A DNA stretch of 64,000 nucleotides from Novosphingobium sp. HII-3 (GTDB lineage Bacteria; Pseudomonadota; Alphaproteobacteria; Sphingomonadales; Sphingomonadaceae), in assembly GCF_002916655.1 (NCBI RefSeq), contig NZ_PPSM01000014.1:62001-126000 (forward strand), read 5' to 3'. Of the stretch, positions 18,106 through 25,891 are shown piece after piece. Position 1 is the stretch's first letter; each line of letters begins with the position of its first letter. Under the pieces are notes generated by a model. It was not told the origin of the DNA. It worked only from the letters and a program-made list of their open reading frames with translations, and searched no databases. The translations under genes and the position numbers were made by a program.

Positions 18106-18681
18106 TCAGTTGGAAAGGGCGCGGCGGATGGCGCTCGCGATCTGGCGGGACGAGCGCTGCAGGGACTGCGGCGTGTCCGACCCGCGCGGGGCGGACAGGT
18201 TGATCGCCACGCGCACGTCCCGGCGGGGGGCGGCGCCCGCTTCGATCCGGCCTGCCGACGTGGGCACGAACAGCTCCGGCCCCCTTTCGCCGACCACGTA
18301 ACCCCGGCCCGGCGAGACATTGCCGCCGGTGGCGCGACCGGGAAGACCACGCAGGTCCAGTGCGCCGGCAAGGATGGAGGCCAGGTCGATGCCGTTGCCG
18401 GTGCTGCCGGTCGCGGAGCCGGCCAATCCCGACGCGAGTGTCCGCGCCGCCTCTGCCGCGATCGCATCGAGCACGGAGACGGCGGTGCGCTTCAGATCGT
18501 CGAAGCCGAGGTTGCCTTTCCGGATCGGCCCGGCAAGGCCGCGCTCCAGCGCGTCGCCCGCCCGGGCGAAGCCGGAGACGAGATCGCGGTCCACGGCGCC
18601 GCGCATCTGCGCGATGTCGCGCGCAAAGCCTTCGGTTCCGGCGCGCACCTCGACAAGGAGGCTGTCCATCTCGTCATCCAT
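18106..18681 (-). CDS. GTA gp11, tail tape measure protein
   Basis: This short (191 residues) tape measure protein sets tail length and fills the tail tube. Helical N-terminus (LLVEVRAGTEGFARDIAQMRGAVDRDL) and middle, then a glycine-rich C-terminal part with GRATGGNVSPGRGYVVGERGPELFVP, the typical tape-measure ending. Its small size fits the short tail of GTA particles. The start overlaps the preceding chaperone gene by 8 bases. Confidence 0.88.
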   Translation of the reverse strand: MDDEMDSLLVEVRAGTEGFARDIAQMRGAVDRDLVSGFARAGDALERGLAGPIRKGNLGFDDLKRTAVSVLDAIAAEAARTLASGLAGSATGSTGNGIDLASILAGALDLRGLPGRATGGNVSPGRGYVVGERGPELFVPTSAGRIEAGAAPRRDVRVAINLSAPRGSDTPQSLQRSSRQIASAIRRALSN

Positions 18682-18859
18682 GATCGCGCTCCATCAGCGT
18701 GTGCAGGGCATCCCGATCCATGCCGGGAGTTTCAGGTGCGAGCAGGCCGAGCGACGCGGCCAATTCGGCGGGGGTGGCGGACCAGAACTCCTGTGGCCGC
18801 CAGCCGAGCGATCGGGCGGCAAGCCCGCACAGGGCGAGTGCGCGCGCCGCGAAGTTCAC
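18674..18859 (-). CDS. GTA gp10.1-like phage tail assembly chaperone
   Basis: This 61-residue protein has the signature GLAARSLGWRPQEFWSATPAEL of the small tail chaperones encoded between the GTA gp10 and tape measure genes. The GTG start overlaps the gp10 stop as GTGA. It probably binds the tape measure protein before tube assembly. Confidence 0.82.
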   Translation of the reverse strand: MNFAARALALCGLAARSLGWRPQEFWSATPAELAASLGLLAPETPGMDRDALHTLMERDHG

Positions 18860-19161
18860 GGCGTTCCCTTGAGGATCTGGGAGAGAAGCACCCGCAGCGG
18901 CGCCGCGCAGGCGGCAAGTCCCTGGGCAATGACCGCGTCGCCAACGGCTTCGCGGGTGATGCCGCGCTCCGCCAGGCAGTGCCAGAACAGGGCGGCCATC
19001 TCATTGAGGCGCAGTTCGCCCGATCCGGCGCGCTCCACCAGCGCGAACAGCGGGCCAAGTTCCTCCTCTGCGGCAACCAGTGCGGAGAAGCTTGGGCGCA
19101 ACTGCCGCTGCGCTCCGGCGACGGTGAGGCAGGCTTCGCCTCGCAGCGGGTTGGCGGTCAT
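18856..19161 (-). CDS. GTA gp10 family protein (tail assembly chaperone)
   Basis: This 101-residue protein has the gene-transfer-agent gp10 pattern: an early beta segment (NPLRGEACLTVAGAQRQLRPSFSALVAAEEELG) followed by helices (LRLNEMAALFWHCLAERG, AVGDAVIAQGL). It is likely to work with the next small gene, in the manner of lambda gpG/gpGT. The start overlaps the tail tube stop as ATGA. Confidence 0.82.
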   Translation of the reverse strand: MTANPLRGEACLTVAGAQRQLRPSFSALVAAEEELGPLFALVERAGSGELRLNEMAALFWHCLAERGITREAVGDAVIAQGLAACAAPLRVLLSQILKGTP

Positions 19162-19565
19162 GCCGGCACCACCTTGCCGGAGCTTTCCAGCTGGAGCGTG
19201 TAGTTGCGCTCCCCGTTGAAATCACCTGCGTAGTCGAGCCGCTGGACCAGGAACCGGCCGCGCAGCCGCTCACCGTCCTCGAAGCTGAGTTCGTAGTCGT
19301 CCAGAAGTCCCGAAAGGGCATTGGCACGCACCTGCGCTTCGGCCGCGCTGCCAAGGAAGATGCCGGCCGCGCTGACGGACACGGAGCGGACGCCCGCGCC
19401 TGACAGCAGCTCGCGCCAGCCGCCGCTTTCCTTTGAGGTAACGACGACCGCATCGCCGGTGACCGACATCTGAGTGGTCCGCAGGCCCGCAACGGTATGG
19501 TAACCGGCGGGTAATGCGCCATCGGAAATCTTGAGAAGGAAGGCGCTGCCTTTTTGTGCAGGCAT
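19158..19565 (-). CDS. GTA gp9, major tail protein (TP901-1 family)
   Basis: This tail tube subunit has 135 residues. It begins MPAQKGSAFLLKISDG, with the central SVTGDAVVVTSKESGGWRELL segment typical of TP901-1-type tube proteins and a C-terminal beta part (LVQRLDYAGDFNGERNYTLQLESSG). It is preceded by the DUF3168 tail terminator gene. Confidence 0.88.
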   Translation of the reverse strand: MPAQKGSAFLLKISDGALPAGYHTVAGLRTTQMSVTGDAVVVTSKESGGWRELLSGAGVRSVSVSAAGIFLGSAAEAQVRANALSGLLDDYELSFEDGERLRGRFLVQRLDYAGDFNGERNYTLQLESSGKVVPA

Positions 19566-19626
19566 GGATCAAGTCCTTTCGGGTGAGAGAGGAAAGCGGC
19601 AAGGAGGATGGAGACGCCGTGCCCGT

Positions 19627-20016
19627 TCAGGCGGCGAGAAGGCGAAACCGGTATTCGAGCAGCACCGCGCGGCGGTTCTGCGGGCGCTGCTCGGCGCGGG
19701 CCCGCAGGAACTGGATGGTGACGATCCGGAAGGAGGGCTGGTCCCGCGGAAGGCTTTCGATCCGCGCCTCGATCAGGGAGACGAGACCGCCTGCGGCGGG
19801 CGGAGCGTCGCCCCGGCAGTGGAGTTCGAGGGCGAGGCGCACTTCCCGGCCCCTTGCGGACGTGCAGCTCCAGTCCACGCTCGCGCTGGAGGCGAGGGCA
19901 AGCCAGGGCAGGCTTGTCCGCGACGGCGCCTCCTCCACGATGGCGTTGAGGTTTCCAGCAAGGAAGGGGTCGGCGGCAAGCCAGGCGACAAGGGCGGCGC
20001 GCAGGGCGATTTCCAT
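19627..20016 (-). CDS. GTA gp8, DUF3168 tail terminator protein
   Basis: This 129-residue protein begins with the ALRAALVAWLAADPFLAG helix of DUF3168 proteins, followed by alternating strands (VRLALELHCRGDAP, FRIVTIQFLRARAEQR). Members form a ring between the head connector and tail tube. Its place before the tail tube gene supports this. Confidence 0.85.
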   Translation of the reverse strand: MEIALRAALVAWLAADPFLAGNLNAIVEEAPSRTSLPWLALASSASVDWSCTSARGREVRLALELHCRGDAPPAAGGLVSLIEARIESLPRDQPSFRIVTIQFLRARAEQRPQNRRAVLLEYRFRLLAA

Positions 20017-20019
20017 GAG

Positions 20020-20181
20020 CTATCCTCTTCCGAAAAGCGGCCAGAGCAGGTTCGCCCGGCGCCAGTGACGTTCATCCTGCTGCCGCACGAGGCGCAGGGC
20101 GGTGACGCGGGCGGTCGCAGCGGCGGCGGCACGCACCGTCAGGCGCCGGGCAAGGGCTTCGAAGTCGGTGGCGGCTTTCAT
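20020..20181 (-). CDS. Small protein in the GTA gp7 position
   Basis: This 53-residue basic, Ala/Arg-rich protein (MKAATDFEALARRLTVRAAA at the start, HWRRANLLWPLFGRG at the end) starts in an ATGA overlap with the connector gene, which argues that it is real. In Rhodobacter this slot holds the roughly 110-residue head closure protein, and no head-closure motif is visible. It may be a divergent or reduced head-tail joining part; function unknown. Confidence 0.55.
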   Translation of the reverse strand: MKAATDFEALARRLTVRAAAAATARVTALRLVRQQDERHWRRANLLWPLFGRG

Positions 20182-20726
20182 GCGAGCCGTATCCGCCGCC
20201 AGGGGCGCCACAGCGCTGCGACAGATGCAGGCGGCAGCGGAGCCGCTCCGTCACCGTCCCGCGCACGATGCTGGTGAGCGGCGAGGCGCACGATGCCATG
20301 GCGCAGGCCTTCGGGAAGCCTGCCCCACTCAGGGGCGAGACCGGCTGTGAAACGGACCACCGCGCGCGTGCCTTCCACGGGTGCGGACAGGCGAATCCGG
20401 CCTGAACCGTCGGCAAGAAGGTCGGTTTCCCACGCGCCCGGAAGAAGGGGTGTTCGCGTGCCATCGGCAGCGACGCTCATCACCGATGCGACGGCGTGCA
20501 CGGGCCGCGTGGCCAAGTGATGCCAGCCTGCGCAGACCGGAAGCGCCTCCTCGCACTCAGCCTCCAGGGGCAGGGCGCCGGTGAAGGCCTCGCAGACGTC
20601 AAGCGCGGCCGTGAGCAGCGCGGTGAGCGGCGCATCGTCGACTGCGGTGGTGATGCCGAGCCACTGCTTGAGTTCGGCAAGCGCCGAGGATGGCAGCGCG
20701 GCCGGGGTGAGGATGACTCGCTTCAT
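20178..20726 (-). CDS. GTA gp6, head-tail connector protein (phiE125 gp8/HK97 gp6-like)
   Basis: This 182-residue protein begins MKRVILTPAALPSSALAELKQWLG and continues with DDAPLTALLTAALDVCEAFTG, the helical pattern of gp6-like connectors. A beta section (HAVASVMSVAADG, DLLADGSGRIRL) and a final helix (LPEGLRHGIVRLAAHQHRAR) follow. It would form a ring beneath the portal. Confidence 0.85.
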   Translation of the reverse strand: MKRVILTPAALPSSALAELKQWLGITTAVDDAPLTALLTAALDVCEAFTGALPLEAECEEALPVCAGWHHLATRPVHAVASVMSVAADGTRTPLLPGAWETDLLADGSGRIRLSAPVEGTRAVVRFTAGLAPEWGRLPEGLRHGIVRLAAHQHRARDGDGAAPLPPASVAALWRPWRRIRLA

Positions 20727-20761
20727 GAGTGTCTCCGATCTGAACTACGGGGTGGACGGTG

Positions 20762-20787
20762 CGCCCGCGCCCGTGGCGGCGCGGGCG
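20762..20787 (-). terminator. Stem-loop after the GTA capsid gene
   Basis: CGCCCGCGC and GCGCGGGCG form a perfect 9-bp stem with an 8-base loop between the capsid gene and the connector gene. There is no T-run, so it may slow decay or partly stop transcription rather than terminate fully, leaving more capsid than connector mRNA. This is inference. Confidence 0.4.
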
Positions 20788-20796
20788 GTCGACCGA

Positions 20797-21927
20797 TCAG
20801 GCGGAGATGCGCAGCAGCTTGATGGCGTCGGAATCGAGAACCTGCCCGCCGATCCGCTTCGTCGCGTAGAAATGGACGAAGGGCTTGTTGGTGAACGGAT
20901 CGCGCAGGATCGCCGTCGCGGTGCGTTCCGCGATGAGATACCCGGCGCGGAAGTTGCCGAAGGCGATGGGCAGGGCGTTGGCCGCGATGTCCGGCATGTC
21001 CTCGGCCTCGACCACCGGATAGCCGAGCAGGCGGTTCGGCTGGCCTTCCATCAGCCCCGGCTGCCACAGGAACGACCCGTCCGCGGCCTTCAGCTTGCGG
21101 ACCTGAGCCAGGGTTTTCGAGTTCATCACCCAGCTCGCCCCCTGACGGTGCCCGGCCTTCAGGGAATGCACGAGGTCGATCAGCTTCAGTTCGGGTGAGG
21201 TATCGAAGCCGGCGGCGTTGCCCGAAAGGACATGCTGCAGGGTTCCGAAGGCGCGCGTCCCGTCCACCGCGGCGCTGGTGGTGCCGGCAAGGAAGCCGCG
21301 CGGCTGGTTCGTGCCGGTGCCGCTGACGAACGCAGCACCCTCGGCCCGCGCGAACTCCATGGCGATTTCATCCGCCAACCAGGATTCGATGTCGAACGCG
21401 GCGTCGTCGAGCATCGCCTGGCTGGCCGCCGGGTTGGCGTAGAGCTCACCGGACGGCGGCGCGATTTCGGCGAAGACCGGAGTGGCCGTTTCCGGGCGGA
21501 CGGCGGTTTCGCTCACCCAGCCCGAGGCGGTGCCGCCGGTCGTGATCAGCTTGCGGTAGCCAGCCGAACCGGTCTGCACGACCTGTGCGATCGCGCGGAT
21601 GGGGCTGATATTCTTCAGCCGTGCCGAGATGAGCGCGTCGATTTCACGTGGAACGCAGTACCCGCCGTCGGCGGCAACCGTGCCCGAAAGCGATTTGAGT
21701 TCGGTCTCGCGGCCGGCCCGCAGGTAGCCCTGCACGAAGCTCTTGACCTCCAGGCTTGGCGCGCCTTCGATCAGCGGGCGGGCCGCTGCGCGCGAGACGC
21801 GGTCCAGCCGGGCTTTGACGTCGTCGACATCGCCGCGCAGGGCGGTGACGGCAGCGTCGGTGGCATCCTGGCGGGCGACAAGGTCGAAGGACGCGTCGAG
21901 AGCCTCTACGGAAGATGGGGATTCCAT
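20797..21927 (-). CDS. GTA gp5, HK97-fold major capsid protein
   Basis: This shell protein has 376 residues. A helical N-terminal scaffold region (about 1-65, LVARQDATDAAVTALRGDVDDVKARLDRV) probably serves as the delta domain removed by the prohead protease. The HK97-type core follows, with GYCVPREIDALIS, ISPIRAIAQVV, WVSETAVRPET and GLMEGQPNRLLGYPVVEAEDMP. AGGTG lies 8 bases before the ATG. The order protease-capsid is as in phage heads. Confidence 0.93.
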   Translation of the reverse strand: MESPSSVEALDASFDLVARQDATDAAVTALRGDVDDVKARLDRVSRAAARPLIEGAPSLEVKSFVQGYLRAGRETELKSLSGTVAADGGYCVPREIDALISARLKNISPIRAIAQVVQTGSAGYRKLITTGGTASGWVSETAVRPETATPVFAEIAPPSGELYANPAASQAMLDDAAFDIESWLADEIAMEFARAEGAAFVSGTGTNQPRGFLAGTTSAAVDGTRAFGTLQHVLSGNAAGFDTSPELKLIDLVHSLKAGHRQGASWVMNSKTLAQVRKLKAADGSFLWQPGLMEGQPNRLLGYPVVEAEDMPDIAANALPIAFGNFRAGYLIAERTATAILRDPFTNKPFVHFYATKRIGGQVLDSDAIKLLRISA

Positions 21928-21966
21928 GGAGCATTCACCTTTCGTTGGTGGGGAAAAGGAAGTGGA

Positions 21967-22359
21967 TCAGGCGATCAGGTGCACGCGGGCGCCATGCTGC
22001 ATCGGGTGCGTCACGAGGCTGACCTCGAAGAGGTCGAGGTCGAGCAACTCGCGTCCGTGCGGGGACTTCCGGGCGGCGCGTGCGCGGTAGCCGAAGGAGA
22101 GGCCGGTCACCGCGCCGCGCTTCAGCGCCAGTCCCGCCGCGCCGGACGGGTTGTCGACGGTGGCGACGACCCGCAGCCCGCGTGCATCTTCAGCGGCGGT
22201 CTCGATCCAGCCGATGCGAAGGTCCGCGCGGTGCTGCCAGAACAGCGGCAGGGGCTCGCCCCGCTCCGCCAGCGAGCGGGCGAATGCGCCGGGGCGGATG
22301 ACGTCGCGGCCGGCGTCCGGCGTGCCGAACAGCGCGGCGTAACCGGCCAGGCGCATCAT
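21967..22359 (-). CDS. GTA gp4, HK97 family prohead protease
   Basis: This 130-residue serine protease is compact compared with the 180 or so usual in phages. It shows GYAALFGTPDAGRDVIRPGAFARSL, then LPLFWQHRADLRIGW (catalytic His), LKRGAVTGLSFGYRA (catalytic Ser), and FEVSLVTHPM, the family order. It would cut the capsid N-termini during maturation. The start overlaps the DUF6127 gene as ATGA. Confidence 0.9.
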   Translation of the reverse strand: MMRLAGYAALFGTPDAGRDVIRPGAFARSLAERGEPLPLFWQHRADLRIGWIETAAEDARGLRVVATVDNPSGAAGLALKRGAVTGLSFGYRARAARKSPHGRELLDLDLFEVSLVTHPMQHGARVHLIA

Positions 22360-22664
22360 CGCAGCAGCTCCGTCGCGCCGAGCCGCACGGTCAGCCCAAG
22401 CAGCAGCAGAGCCAGTGCGCCGCGCACGATCCAGCTGAACACCGTTCGGCGTGCGGTGGACTTCGCGTCGCGCCAGGCCTGGAGCAGTTCGCGCAACTCG
22501 CTCACGTCCTGCGGCGCTGTTGCATCGTCAAGCCCGATCCGCGCGAGCATGCGCCGCGCACCGAGTTCGCTCGCCTCCTCGACGATGGCCCGCAAAGTGA
22601 CGAGGGTTCCGCCTTCCGCCGTCGCCTGGGCAAGAAGCCCGGCAAGCATATCATTGGAGTTCAT
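22356..22664 (-). CDS. DUF6127 family protein (GTA gp3.5)
   Basis: This 102-residue protein has an N-terminal helical part (MLAGLLAQATAEGGTLVTLRAIVEEASELGARRML), an acidic stretch, and one membrane segment near the C-terminus (VFSWIVRGALALLLLGLTVRLG). A small gene at this spot is a mark of alphaproteobacterial GTAs. Its role is unknown; the membrane segment could tether head assembly to the inner membrane. Confidence 0.8.
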   Translation of the reverse strand: MNSNDMLAGLLAQATAEGGTLVTLRAIVEEASELGARRMLARIGLDDATAPQDVSELRELLQAWRDAKSTARRTVFSWIVRGALALLLLGLTVRLGATELLR

Positions 22665-22679
22665 GATTTGTTCTCCGAT

Positions 22680-23822
22680 CTAGAGGCCGAGAAGGGCACG
22701 CTTTTCCGCGCTGTCGAGGAAATCGGCGGCACTGACCTGCGCCCAGAGCCGCTCGCGGTCTTCCGCAAGGGCAGGGACGCGGTCGAGGTCAATGGCGAGG
22801 GTCGCCTCGGGAAACCACGGGGTGAGCGCCTCGCCCAGAGCGCAAAGGATCTTCCCGGCGAGAGGCAGCAGGGTCAGACGCCAGAGAGCGCGGTTCGCTT
22901 CCCTGTAGTTGTTGTAGGTGGCGTCTCCCGGCAGGCCGAGCAGCATGGGCGGAACACCGAAGGCGAGCGCGATGTCCCGGGCGGCCGCAGCCTTGAGCGT
23001 CGCGAAGTCCATGTCCGCCGGGGTCATCGCCATCGCCTGCCAGGAGAGGCCGCCTTCCAGCAGCATCGGCCGTCCCGCGTTGGCGGTTCCGGCGTAGGCC
23101 GTGGACAATTCCGCCTTGAGCCGATCGAACTGATCGGTCGTGAGGGCCGCGCCGTCTCCACTGTCGTAGACCAGCGCACCGGACGGACGCGCCGCGTTCT
23201 CCAGCAGCTGCCGGTTCCAGGCCGAGGCGGCGTTGTGCGTGGCGATCGCTTCGTCCGCAGCGCACAGGCACCCGGCGCCGTAGTGGTCATCGCCGGGGTG
23301 GAAGTGGCGGATGTGGATCACGTTTGCGGATGCATCTTCATCCAGCAGCGGAAGCGACAGGCGGCGCCCTGCGACGTCGTAGGCATAAGCGGCCGGCCAG
23401 CCATCATCCCCGGCCACCACGCTCACGCGCTCGGGTCGCAGCGCGAACAGCTCGACAGGGACGCCGCGCGCGTCCTTCATGACCTGCACGTAGGCGTTGC
23501 CGTGCAGCAGAAGGTGAGAGGCGAGCGTTTCCAGCAGGGACTGGCCCGCGCTGGTCTCAGCGATGAGCGCCGCCAGCCGGGGCTCGACCGGCTTCAGAGG
23601 AGCGCCCGCAATGCCTTCGGCGACGAGGCGGACCGCACGCTGCGCCACCGGGTTTTCCAGATAGGCCCGGCGTACAGCCTGACCGTAGTCGAACGGCGCA
23701 CGGCCGCTTTGCGCAAAACCCGTGTTCTGGGCGAACAGCCACGGCGAGGCGGCGCCACGGGCAAGGGGCACGCGGGAACTCCCACCCTTGAAGGCGGCGG
23801 CAAGAGAGGCGATGAAGGACAC
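22680..23822 (-). CDS. GTA gp3, phage portal protein (HK97 family)
   Basis: This 380-residue protein forms the portal ring through which DNA enters the head. Portal motifs include YLENPVAQRAVRLVAEGIAG, LLLHGNAYVQVMKDARG, LFALRPERVSV, and the wing/stem part DIALAFGVPPMLLGLPGDATYNNYREANRALWRLTLLP. The GTG start has AAAGGA 8 bases upstream. Confidence 0.94.
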   Translation of the reverse strand: MSFIASLAAAFKGGSSRVPLARGAASPWLFAQNTGFAQSGRAPFDYGQAVRRAYLENPVAQRAVRLVAEGIAGAPLKPVEPRLAALIAETSAGQSLLETLASHLLLHGNAYVQVMKDARGVPVELFALRPERVSVVAGDDGWPAAYAYDVAGRRLSLPLLDEDASANVIHIRHFHPGDDHYGAGCLCAADEAIATHNAASAWNRQLLENAARPSGALVYDSGDGAALTTDQFDRLKAELSTAYAGTANAGRPMLLEGGLSWQAMAMTPADMDFATLKAAAARDIALAFGVPPMLLGLPGDATYNNYREANRALWRLTLLPLAGKILCALGEALTPWFPEATLAIDLDRVPALAEDRERLWAQVSAADFLDSAEKRALLGL

Positions 23823-23891
23823 GGCAGGTTCCTTTCGAGATCAATATCAGGGGAGAAGGCGCTGCTTCGCGGGTGCTCCGCTGTCTTTATG

Positions 23892-25217
23892 TCAAGCCAC
23901 CCGGACACGCGGCTCCGCCGCCTTGCCCAGCAGCAGTTCGGTCAAGGCCCAGACCAGTGCGTCCGCCCTGTCCGGGGACCGTCCCGGCCCCTGATAGGCG
24001 CCGCCGGCGACGAGCCCGCAAAGCTCATCCTCCAGCGCGGGAAATGTGCCGGCGTGATGCACGCGCCCGGCTTCGTACAGGGCGGCGACAGGCTCGGCCC
24101 GGGCCGCCTTGCCGCGGCTGGCGTGGACCAGACGCAGCGGCAGTGAAAGCTGCGCCGCGCGAAGGACCGAGCCCACCATGGCGCCGCCCTGGTTGGCTTC
24201 GGCGACCACCCGCTCGGCGTTCCAGGCTTCGGCCGTGACGGCGACGGCGCGCGCCCAGCGTTCCGGCCCCGCCTTCTTCACCGAGGCATCGGCAAGGATA
24301 TGGGCCGAGCCGTCCTGCGAGAGCCCCGCCACGACGATGCCGCAAGCGTCACCGTGAGAGGATGCCGGCGGATCGACCCCGACGACGACGCGCACCAGAT
24401 CCGGTGTGCGCTCATTCCGGCAGGCCTCAATCAGCGACCGCGTCCACAGAGCACCCTCGATATCGGCGATCAGTTCGCCGTCGAGCTCCTGTCTTCCGAG
24501 CAGCGAGCGGCCGAAGCTGCGGCGCATGTCGGTAAGGAACTGCGCGGGCAGATTCGCGCGGTTGTCCTCCGTCCGGCCGCGTGTGATCGCCACTTCTTCC
24601 TGCGGCATTCCGAGCAGGCGCTGAACGAGCGGCACCGCGCGCGGTGTGGTCGTCGCAAGGGCGCGCTGGCGTTCGCCAAGCCGCAGGCCAAGCAGCAGAT
24701 TGTCCCAGGCCCCCGTGGCCCTTCCCGAGGCATTGTCCCACTTGGCGATCTCGTCGCACCAGGCGTGGCTGTGCTGCGGGCCGCGAAGGGCTTCGGGCTC
24801 CTGGGCGGAGTACAGCACCGCCTGCGCGCCATTGGGCCAGACCAGCCGGCGCAGCGAAGGCTCGAAACGCGGGCGGTGGCGGCGCGGGCAGACCGACAGA
24901 AGGCCGCTTTCGCCCTCCACCATGACGGCGCGCACTTCGGGCAGTGTTGCCCCAACAAGAGCGATGCGCGCCGCCGGATCGGCGTCCGCAATGGTGCGCA
25001 CCCATTCGGCGCCCGCTCGCGTCTTGCCGAATCCCCGGCCCGCCATGATGAGCCAGGTTCGCCAGTCCCCTGCCGGGGCAAGCTGCTCCGCGCGCGCCCA
25101 GAGCCGCCAATGAGTCTCAAGCTCCTCCTGCTCCTTGTCGCTGAACTTGCGCAGTTCGGCCCGGCGTTCTTCCAGCGGCAGCGCCTCCAGAGTCGCGAGC
25201 TGATCACTGATCTGCAT
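23892..25217 (-). CDS. GTA gp2, terminase large subunit
   Basis: This 441-residue protein is the DNA packaging motor and nuclease. The Walker A motif GRGFGKT is at residues 60-66 and the Walker B/glutamate HAWCDEIAKW near 151-160. ATTTPRAVPLV forms a coupling segment. The nuclease domain has VVVGVDPPASSHGDACGIVV, VVAEANQGG and the late SPDRADALVWALTELL. The N-terminal start overlaps the small terminase gene by 14 bases. In GTAs this enzyme packages host DNA by headfuls. Confidence 0.95.
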   Translation of the reverse strand: MQISDQLATLEALPLEERRAELRKFSDKEQEELETHWRLWARAEQLAPAGDWRTWLIMAGRGFGKTRAGAEWVRTIADADPAARIALVGATLPEVRAVMVEGESGLLSVCPRRHRPRFEPSLRRLVWPNGAQAVLYSAQEPEALRGPQHSHAWCDEIAKWDNASGRATGAWDNLLLGLRLGERQRALATTTPRAVPLVQRLLGMPQEEVAITRGRTEDNRANLPAQFLTDMRRSFGRSLLGRQELDGELIADIEGALWTRSLIEACRNERTPDLVRVVVGVDPPASSHGDACGIVVAGLSQDGSAHILADASVKKAGPERWARAVAVTAEAWNAERVVAEANQGGAMVGSVLRAAQLSLPLRLVHASRGKAARAEPVAALYEAGRVHHAGTFPALEDELCGLVAGGAYQGPGRSPDRADALVWALTELLLGKAAEPRVRVA

Positions 25218-25695
25218 GCGAGGGCGCCTCCGTCTCCGCCGGCGCGGCGAGGCGGCGTTGCTTGATCTTCTCGATCTTGGCGTTGATCGCCTCGATGATC
25301 GCTTCTGAATTGCGGTTTTCGATCACCGCCCGCTGGCGGGTGGCGCTTTCCCGATGCGCGACGAGGAGGCGCAGGGCCGTGGCGTTGTCGAAGACGCGGG
25401 TTCCCCGCTTCGCCCCGGCGGCCGGCTTGATCTCGCCCTCGCGGAGACGGTGGAGGAGGTTCATCTCCAGAAGGTCGTACCCTTCGCAGAGCGCCTCCTG
25501 CCATTCCCGGTAGAACACGGGATCGCTGCGGCGCACCTCGTAGACGCGGGTGGTGCTGATCCCGGCGGTGCGAGCCGAAGCCGCCACGTTGGAGGTTGCA
25601 GCCAGTTCGGCGAGGAAGATGCGGCGCCAGCTTCGGGCAGGCGCGTCGGTATGGCCCGCAGGCGCACGCCGGCGAGGAGGGCTCTTGTCCGCCAT
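25204..25695 (-). CDS. GTA gp1-like terminase small subunit
   Basis: This roughly 163-residue, highly charged helical protein has a helix-turn-helix-like segment (AATSNVAASARTAGISTTRVYEVRRSDPVFYREW), as in small terminases, and a basic C-terminal coiled-coil region (IIEAINAKIEKIKQRRL). The MADKSPPRRR start is chosen because a GTG 72 bases upstream would lie within the promoter region, above the predicted transcription start. It heads the GTA transcript. Confidence 0.78.
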   Translation of the reverse strand: MADKSPPRRRAPAGHTDAPARSWRRIFLAELAATSNVAASARTAGISTTRVYEVRRSDPVFYREWQEALCEGYDLLEMNLLHRLREGEIKPAAGAKRGTRVFDNATALRLLVAHRESATRQRAVIENRNSEAIIEAINAKIEKIKQRRLAAPAETEAPSHADQ

Positions 25696-25769
25696 GAGCT
25701 GTTCCGTTCCAGAAGATTGGGGAGGCGAGATCAGCCGGGGGAACCCGGCCGGTGCTGCAATGTTCACGA

Positions 25770-25798
25770 TATGTACCGTTCTGGCGTGCTGTTGTCAA
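25770..25798 (-). promoter_or_regulatory. Predicted sigma-70 promoter of the GTA cluster
   Basis: On the minus strand a perfect TTGACA -35 box is followed after 17 bases by TACATA. Transcription would start about 68 bases before the gp1 ATG. Confidence 0.65.
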
Positions 25799-25805
25799 GC
25801 AAAAA

Positions 25806-25820
25806 TAACCTTATTGGTTA
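25806..25820. promoter_or_regulatory. Palindrome directly upstream of the GTA promoter
   Basis: TAACC and GGTTA arms flank TTATT, about 7 bases above the -35 box and between the GTA cluster and the divergent yqaA-like gene. The position suits an activator site. It does not match the TTAA-N7-TTAA pattern of CtrA. Confidence 0.4.
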
Positions 25821-25891
25821 GGCTCTGCCTCTTGTCCGTCTTCCGCCGCCCCTCTAGGCAGGGCGCGATCACACCCGGGGGATTCTTGAAG

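Larger units (their letters stand above)
11849..25767 (-). mobile_element. Gene transfer agent (GTA) structural gene cluster
   Basis: The genes follow the order known from the Rhodobacter capsulatus GTA: terminase small-like, terminase large, portal, gp3.5 (DUF6127), prohead protease, capsid, connector, DUF3168 tail terminator, tail tube, two chaperones, tape measure, DUF2460, DUF2163 hub, NlpC/P60 peptidase, gp15-like protein. A DUF2793 gene closes the set. No integrase, repressor, replication, lysis or attachment-site sequence is seen, and base composition resembles the surroundings. These facts favour a domesticated GTA over a prophage. All genes point left and are tightly spaced, consistent with one transcript. 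Confidence 0.9.

Noticed and set aside
25696..25767. Longer N-terminus of the terminase small subunit from a GTG.
   Set aside because: The GTG lies beside the -10 box, above the predicted transcription start, and the extra residues look unlike the family.
11849..25767. Interpretation of the phage-like genes as an ordinary prophage.
   Set aside because: No integrase, repressor, replication or lysis genes or flanking repeats; gene order and the DUF6127 gene fit a gene transfer agent.
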